Shown piece by piece: positions 56,825 through 64,000 of a stretch of DNA of 64,000 bases. Position numbers and translations under genes: made by a program. Every line of letters begins with the position of its first letter. Positions within the stretch are counted from its first letter, which is position 1. The stretch is from Euphorbia lathyris (lineage: Eukaryota; Streptophyta; Magnoliopsida; Malpighiales; Euphorbiaceae): positions 51,213,001 to 51,277,000 of the forward strand of contig NC_088916.1 in the NCBI RefSeq assembly GCF_963576675.1. Reading direction: 5' to 3'. The notes beneath the pieces are model-generated. The model searched no databases and had not been told where the DNA came from. It saw only the letters and a program-made list of their open reading frames with translations.

Positions 56825-57825
56825 TGTCACACCCGACCCTAGACGACCTCAATCGGCATCAGGCGTGAAATAGAAAGATCATAATCAATACTTATGAGTC
56901 TCCAACCTCGCCCAATCGGTCGGTAACCTTCTCTATATCCTGTACTTTATCACCTAAAAACATTAAAACATTTAAAAACGTGAGACAAAAATCTCAGTAA
57001 GAAACTATCAGTCATAAAAACCAACTTTACTTAACATAGCTACATATATAGCTTTAGAAAGGAATTTAATCAAAACCTTATAAAATATACTCAAAACTAA
57101 AGTTCATAATATAGTCAAAATAGTAAACCAAAAACCAAAAATATATAATATTGTATCGATTCTTGAGTTCAAAACCTTATAAAATATTATAATCAAATAA
57201 GCGTTTTATCAAACCAAATCGTAATCAATAAAACGTAAAACCTTATATCAAAATCAATCATAACCGAAAACATAATCCAAATGAACTTAAAACATTGTAT
57301 CCATCATCGAGTTTCTCCCCTTAAGTATCAATCAATAACCACATATATAGTCGAGACGTCTCTTAACATTGCCTATCCCATATGGTCTTACCCAACACTT
57401 CGCTGCCATACCCAATAGGTCTTCAGACTGTGTACACAGACCATGTCCCTTACTGAACATGGTCTTCAAATATAAAACCACCAATCCGGATAACTCTCGA
57501 TGGATATAAAATCATAAAATCATAACTTGCTCAAATTTCCTTTCATAATCAAATTCCATAAATCATTTGGCTTCAATTAGCCCTTTTATAAAAGTAACCA
57601 CAGTTATTCAAAATATCAATCCTTAATCAATAAAAATTCCAAAGTTAATCAATCAAAATAAGCCTTAAATCAACATAATCAAGTAAAATCTGAAATTCAT
57701 ATAGAAGCATAGTCAAAAGCTTCATTTGAATCATAATTTCACAATAAAAAGCAAAATCGTGAAAAACATCAATTTTACAAAATACTCGTATAAACCCTGA
57801 AATATCAATTTCTGAAAATTCTTTG

Positions 57826-57879
<54 letters not shown>

Positions 57880-58392
57880 AAACTCAAAATACTCAAAATA
57901 TAGTTGATAGTTACTTACATTGGCTACTAATTGAGGAAAACACTCCCGTTCAATTCTCCTCTAAATTCTGTCGAAGCCATTTCCCTCCAAACATTGCCGA
58001 AACTCAAAAACTCTTCGGTTAGGACTTAGATCTATGTATAAGGATGCTATGTTTTCATTTCAAATGATACAGACGGTCGAATCTCCATAAATCAAAGAAA
58101 CGGTGGAGAAACGGTTCAGATAAAATCGATGGAAAAAAAAGGAAAATGAAGGAAAAAGATAATGATGCACCGTGTATATCATTTGAGATATTTATCTGAA
58201 ATTGGCAAATATCGTATTTGATCATTCATCTTTTTATAATCTTCTAAAAATTATTTAAACTTTTAATTTACACATAAAACTCTCAAATTAATTCCAAACT
58301 TTTCCTATAGTACCAAATTAACTTCACACACCCAATAACTATAATATATACTAATATAAAAATATAAATTCTAGAAATTTAGACACGGACGT
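56825..58392 (-). repeat. Composite LTR2, 5' end (minus) slightly truncated
   Basis: Direct repeat of LTR1, TGTCACACCCGACCC to GACACGGACGT; the expected final GACA is missing and AGTAATTAAATTC of the inverted internal region follows directly. It contains a long TA microsatellite. Confidence 0.85.
57826..57874. repeat. (TA)n microsatellite in LTR2
   Basis: About 24 TA units, where LTR1 and LTR3 have only a few TA units mixed with other bases. Expanded after the LTR copies separated. Confidence 0.9.
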
Positions 58393-58393
58393 A

Positions 58394-60473
58394 GTAATTA
58401 AATTCTTCGGATCTAAGGTTGATAGTAATTGAGGAATATCAATATTTGGTGATACCTAAGAAATAAGTGATAGTAGAGGAATATGAATATTTGGTGATAG
58501 CTAAGAAATAATCGATAGTAATTGAGGAATATGGATATCTGGTGCAAGCTAAGAAATAATTAGGAATTTTTTGAGGATTGAGTAACTAGCTAATGAGGGG
58601 TAGAAATGAGATTTGATGGTTAGTAAAATATTGGGTGTATTACAATTAGTAATCATTTGATATTTGGAGACATGGGTTACATAAATGACATTAAGTATGA
58701 TTTGGAGTTGATATTTGAGAGTTTAATAGTTAGCTTAAAATCATATATATAAGAGATATGAGTAAATTAAAACTTTGAGCTAGAGATAATAGAGAATTGT
58801 CTATATAGGTGCTGCGGGAGAATCTGATTCGTATCTGAATCTTGTGATGCATTTTTAGACCAGATAGAGGCCGAATTTGTCATAGAGTCCTAAATTAAAG
58901 TTCTTTATTATTATCTTACGTTTCCAGAGGTTTATGAATCGCCTTAATCGGACTCCGTATGAAAAAGTTAGGCTGGAAACGCAATCTGTTGGTCTTTTTA
59001 GCTGTCAACCGGATTTTGGTTTTTGTTTTGATTTTTCTCCTTATTTGAGAGACATTGCTACTGGTTTACATGATAAGTTGGTCTTCTTAGGAATATAGGA
59101 AATTGAGGAAATAATAAAGTGATCAATTGAGGGTGATAGATATGAGATTGAGGAAGATAAAAAAAAAATGGAGATTTCATTTAATGAGTTTGGAAATTGA
59201 TTAATAATTGAGAGATTATAACATGAATTTAGTGTATTATAGAATCTTAAGTTGAATAAATGAGATCAGACATTTAAATTACTGTTTTACTGGTGAATTT
59301 TATCGGGTTGAGGTTTAGAATTATTGAGAGTTATATAAATGATGTTTAGAGAGATACCGATGTTAGTGATCAATGAGAAGTAAAGTGGGAGAATATATTT
59401 GATGTTTGAGGAAATAATTAAGATATGAATTTTGATGATAAATTTTGTTGATCTTAAGCACAGTTTGAGATAGGAAATTAAGAGATAAATATGATATAAG
59501 AGGATATATATGTTGAGAATTGAAGTTTTGTAGTAGATATATTGTTAATAGAAGTTAGTTTTAGTTGAAGTTTGTGTGATTATGGTTTAAGTTTATATAA
59601 GGATCAAATTGAGTGTTTATAGGTCAAATAAGAAAAGCGAAGGATATTATAGGTTTATTGACTTTTATGGGTGTAAAAATCTCATTTGGAGTTTGGAAAA
59701 AAAAAAAAGTAGTTTAATTGAATTTGAGGAAATAAAGGGAAAATGTCAAGATTGATATTGATATTAAGATTTTATGGAAACGACTCTTATTGATAGGAAA
59801 TTGTATCATAATACTGGGGTTTATATTGGGGATGTTGATGTTGATGTTTATGAGATGACTCTTATAAGAGTGATGGTGATGTTGATGCTAATGATTGGAG
59901 ATTATAATATAAATAATGATTGAAGTGAGAAATTATAGATATAAGTATTATTATTCTTATGAAGTAAGATTATATGCTGATGCAAACCAGTGATGCGAAT
60001 GATTTAAAGGTTAAGGAAAATATAATATCATACATATTAGCGGTTCAAAAGTGATATTTTTGAAGTCCATAAAATTTGGAGATAGATGAAATATATTTGA
60101 TAAATATGCAATTGATGGAATCAATTGTGATTTCAGTTTATTAAAGTCAGATTTGGTATATGTTAAGAAGATATGAATATAAAGTATATCATATTATATA
60201 AAATTGAATATATGATATTTGAAATTTTATTGTGGATTTATTGGTGATAGAATTGACTAGGTTGAAGTTTAAAGTTACTAAGAATTATCTACTGTGAATA
60301 TGGATAAATGATGAAGTTAATAGAGGGAAAGATTAGAATTTGTGGTCTTATTATGATTATAAGGAATATTGATAATGTGAAATAATTTTGTGATGTTGGA
60401 GATGATTTGAGGAAGAAAATTTAAATTAGAGAATGTGAATTTCGAGGACGAAATTTTTTAAGATGGGGAAAAT
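58394..60473 (+). other. Composite internal region 2 (inverted copy), non-coding
   Basis: It begins ATTAAATTCTTCGGATCTAA, which lies about 20 bases inside the leader, so the PBS is missing. It ends TTTCGAGGACGAAATTTTTT then AAGATGGGGAAAAT directly before LTR3. By eye it is diverged from region 1 with many substitutions and small indels. Confidence 0.78.
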
Positions 60474-62172
60474 TGTCACGTCCGTGTCTAAATTTCTAAA
60501 AATTATATTTTGATATTAGTATATATTATCATTATTGGACGTGTGAAGTTAAATCGGTATTATAGGAAATGTTTGGAGTTAATTTGATGGTTCTAGATGT
60601 AAATTAAAAGTTTAGAATAATTTTACAAGATTATATAAAACTGGAGGATCAAACTAGATTTTATCCAAATTTAGATATATATTAAAACGAATTCAGTGAT
60701 GATGATAATCATCTTTATTTTCTTTTTTCTTTTTCTTTCTTTCTTTGCCTCTTCATTTTTCTTCATCGATCCCGAACCGTTTCTCCACCGTTTCTTTGAT
60801 TTACGAAGATTCGACCGTCCGAATCACTCGAGATTTAAAATATAGCATCCTTATACATAGATCTAAGTCCTAGTCGAAGAGTTTTTAAGTTTTGACGGTG
60901 TTTGGAGGGAAATGGCTTAGACAGAGTTTAAAGCCGAATTGAACGGGTTTGTGGTCTTTAATTAGTAGCCAAGGTAAGTAACTATCAACTATATTTTGAG
61001 TTTTATGTATATAGATATATATATAATCAAAGAATTTTCAGAAAGTGATATTTCAGGGTTTCTACGGGTATTTTATAAAATTGAGATTTTACACGATTTT
61101 GCTTTTTATTGTGAAATTATGGTTCAAATGAAGCTGTTGACTATGCTTCTATGTGAATTTCAGATTTTACTTGATTATGTTGATTTAAGGCTTAATTTGG
61201 TTGATTTACATATATACATATATGATTTTGGTTTCAATATATATCTATATTGAACAAAATGAATTTGATGATTTCTTACGAATTGCTTTTGGATTGAGAA
61301 ATCTGTTGCGGTTATTGTTATTATTTTGGATTGAAGTCCAAATATGATTTTTATAATACAAAAGGGCTAATTGAAACCAAATGATTTTTGGTTATGAAAT
61401 AGTTTGGAATTTGATTGTGAAAGAATATTTGAGCACGTTATGATTTTATAATTTTATGATTTATATCCATCGAGAGCTATTCGGATCGGTGGTTCCATAT
61501 TTGAAGACCATGTTCAGTGAGGGACATGGCATGTGTACACAGTCTGAAGACCTATTGGGTATGGCAGCGAAGTGTTGGGTAAGACCATATGGGATAGGCA
61601 ATGTTAAGAGACGTCTCGATTATATATGTGGTTATGGATTGATACTTAAGGGGAGAAACTCGAGGATGGATGCAATGTTTTAAGTTCCTTTGGATTCTGT
61701 TTTCCGTTATGATTGATTTTGATATAAGGTTTTACGTTTTATTGATTACGATTTGGTTTGATAAAACGCTTATTTGATTATAATATTTTATAAGGTTTTG
61801 AACTCAAGAACCGATACAATATTATATATTTTATATATATTTGGTTTAATACTTAAGTTTGGAGTATATTTTATAAAATTTTGAGTATATATATATTTTA
61901 TATATATTTGGTTTAATACTTAAGTTTGGAGTGTATATATATTTTATATATATGTAGCTATGTTAAGTAAAGTTGGTTTTTATGGTTGATAATTTCTTAC
62001 TGAGATTTTTGTCTCACATTTTTTAGTGTTTTAATGTTTTTAGGTGATAAAGTACAGGATATAGAGAAGGTTACTTACCGATTAGGCGAGGTTGGAGACT
62101 CCTAAGTGTTGATTATGATCTTTATATTTCACGCCCGATGCCGATTGATGTTATTTAGGGTCGGGTGTGACA
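60474..62172 (+). repeat. Composite LTR3 (1699 bp), inverted
   Basis: TGTCACGTCCGTGTC to GGGTCGGGTGTGACA, the inverted counterpart of LTR1 and LTR2. It is longer because of duplicated ATATATTTTATATATATTTGG wording near 61840-61960. Confidence 0.85.
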
Positions 62173-64000
62173 GCCTCTTCCCTCTGAAATAGACGAACCC
62201 CACCAGAAGGAATTCATCATCCTCTCTAAATCAGCACATAACAACTGGGGTAGAAGGAATAGACTCATAGCATAAGATGGTAATGCTTGAATGGTAGATT
62301 TCAGTAGTACCTCTTTACCAGCCCGAGATAGGAGCTTTGATTTCCAACTAGTGACTCTGGCTTTAAATTTGTCAGCTATATATTGAAAAACTTGTGATTT
62401 ATTCCTTCATGTCATGGTCGGGAGTCCTAAGTATTTAGCCGTGCCCAACCCTAGTGGAATCCCGAATAGACTACTCAAGGTAGAGCGTGTATCATCACTG
62501 CAATTTCGACTGAATGATATTGATGATTTGGAGAAATTCACTTTTTGCCCTGAGGCAGCTTCATATTGGATTAAACACTGCTGAACTGCTAAGCTCTCCT
62601 CTCTAGAAGCTTTAAAAAATAAATAACTGTCGTCTGCGAAAAAGAGATGGGAAATAGGAGGAGCTGTCCTGATTACACGACATCTATTAATTTGACCTTG
62701 ATTCTCTAGAGGTTGCAATAAAGCTGATAAACCCTCTGCACATATCAAAAACAGATATGGGGAGATTGGATCCCCCTGTCGGAGTCCCCGATGTGGGATA
62801 ATAGGACCAATTGAGTGATTATCGTGGATAATATTGTATTTAACCTTAGTAATGCATTGCATACCCAGAGAAATCCACATATCATCAAAGCCTAACTTTT
62901 GCATCATCTGTCTCAAGAATGTCCATTCTAATCTATCATATGCTTTAGCCATATCAAGTTTGAGAGAAACATACCCTTGTCGTCCACGTGTCTTGTGTTG
63001 AAGAAAATGGTTCACTTCAAATGCTAGTATAACATTGTCAGTGATCAACCGACTCGGGATGAAAGCACTCTGTGTTGGGGAGATAATTAGCTCAAGTACC
63101 TTCTTTAATCTGTTTGCTACTGTCTTGGAAAGGATCTTGTACACCACATTACATAGTGCAATTGGACGAAGATCAGACGCTTTTACAGGTACTGTCTTCT
63201 TTGGAATTAACACCATATTTGTGTCATGAATATCGTCTGGAAAAGCCCCTTCATTCAGCCAATGTATACACGACTGAACCACATCCGGACCAACTAAGCC
63301 CCAATAATGTTGATAGAAGCATGGGTTAAAGCCATCAGGCCCAGGGCTTTTATCAAGGTGCATTGAGAAAATTGCCTTTTTTATTTCATCCTCGGTATAA
63401 GGTTGAAGCAGTTCTGCATTTATCTCAGGTGAGATTTTGGCATGGACATGATCAAGAATAGGAGAAGAAAGACATCCAAAAGATGAGAAGATATTATTAA
63501 AGTAACCTGATATGAGAGATGGTAGCCCAGATTGCCAGTCAACCCAATTGCCTGCTTCATCTTGCAATCTGTGAATTACGTTCTTTTTCCTCCTGTTATT
63601 AGCAGCTGAATGAAAAAACTTGGAATTCTGATCCCCAAAACAAAGCCATAAAGCCTTACTTCTTTGTTTCCAGTAAGTTTCTTGTTGAAGGAGGAGCTCA
63701 TCAAGCCTATTCCTTGCTGTTGGCAAGCCTGACGAGCATGTGCGTCTATTTTAGATTTGAGCCTTTTGATATCCGACCTGCAGCTGCGAATCTGTCTCTT
63801 AAATCTATTTCTGACATTGTTCCCCCAAGCTTCGAGAATTTCTCCACACTTCCGTTGTTTACATAGAAGACCCCCATCTACTGGGCTCCGCCAGGCCGTG
63901 GTGATCTGATCTGTACAGTCTGTCTCATTAATCCATGCTTTTTCAAAACGAAAACGACGGTTCAAGGAGACAAAACCATTGTTTAGAGTTAAGAATAATA
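62173..64000 (-). pseudogene. L1-type LINE, RT half (runs off the right edge)
   Basis: Non-LTR reverse transcriptase. From the right edge, the end of the endonuclease domain and its linker (LNRRFRFEKAWI) lead to a frameshift near 63726. Then follows a long open stretch with FFHSAANNRRKKN, the RT motifs LDKSPGPDGF, LRPIALCNV, LDMAKAYDR, HRGLRQGDPISPYLF and the catalytic FFADDSYLFF (about 62650). A TGA at 62407 interrupts it, and the frame continues in register to FWWGSS at the composite boundary. The same reading frame resumes at 53204, so the two halves are one element. The endonuclease and ORF1 lie outside the window. Confidence 0.9.

Larger units (their letters stand above)
53205..62172. 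mobile_element. 9-kb composite of three LTRs and two inverted non-coding internal regions
   Basis: Order on the plus strand: PBS stub (53205-53276), LTR1 minus (53277-54817), internal minus (54818-56824), LTR2 minus (56825-58392), internal plus (58394-60473), LTR3 plus (60474-62172). LTR1 and the first internal region are the inverted counterpart of the second internal region and LTR3. The PBS is the initiator tRNA-Met type, and the purine tract region carries the TTTCGAGGACGAAATTT wording common at the 3' end of plant Ty3 elements. No coding domain remains. It splits the LINE with frame continuity at 53204/62173 and no clear target duplication. Confidence 0.82.

Overview
This is nuclear DNA of a flowering plant, most likely a eudicot: AT-rich, with lineage-typical plant retrotransposons (Athila-like, Tat/Ogre-like with two RNase H domains, Ale-like Ty1/copia, L1-type LINE), hAT- and Mutator-like foldback elements, and one ordinary plant gene, a class-I carboxylesterase (CXE). 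No bacterial-style operons, rRNA, tRNA or CRISPR were found. Species cannot be named from the sequence. Almost everything apart from the CXE gene and a few AT-rich spacers is transposable-element DNA in nested layers. Layout: (1) 1-7890, a non-coding Athila-like LTR retrotransposon (LARD; left LTR cut by the window edge, tRNA-Asp-type PBS), itself carrying an 8-bp-TSD MITE (1467-1650) and a 1.27-kb non-autonomous hAT-like element (2426-3693). (2) 7896-12110, a decayed Ty1/copia (Copia-1), interrupted at its gag end by the LARD and at its RNase H end by the next element. (3) 12111-37089, a very large minus-strand Tat/Ogre-like Ty3 element: complete 3-kb 3' LTR (12111-15116), 39-bp minisatellite, a spliced-looking antisense gene, integrase, pol, an unusual gag with four capsid-like modules, long leader, tRNA-Arg-type PBS and a truncated 5' LTR (35674-37089). 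Inside its pol, between RNase H and archaeal-type RNase H, sits (4) a minus-strand gag-only Athila-like element (19433-28088) with perfect GTGTT target duplications. (5) 37253-38206, an intact CXE gene on the minus strand, wedged between the truncated Tat LTR (163 bp from its stop) and (6) an Ale-like copia (Copia-2, 38398-43391) inserted 190 bp upstream of its ATG. (7) 43392-51604, AT-rich spacer with three foldback/hAT-like elements, a short LINE-like retro-insertion with 19-bp TSDs (47517-50143) and a solo LTR inside it (48036-49996). (8) 51605-64000, a minus-strand L1 LINE running off the right edge, split by a 9-kb composite of three LTRs and two inverted non-coding internal regions (53205-62172). 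The observations I consider most novel are: arrays of short CpG-rich palindromes lying just upstream of the TATA box in four different LTR families, with a different motif in each and a copy number that differs between the two LTRs of one element; a Tat gag in which the capsid N-terminal module occurs four times, three of them in a regular 92-93-residue ladder after the zinc knuckle; an antisense transcription unit in the Tat 3' region with TATA box, two phase-0 GT-AG introns and a coiled-coil product; and the LTR composite, whose two inverted arms of about 3.6 kb could fold into one long double-stranded RNA. Divergence estimates and alignments were done by eye.
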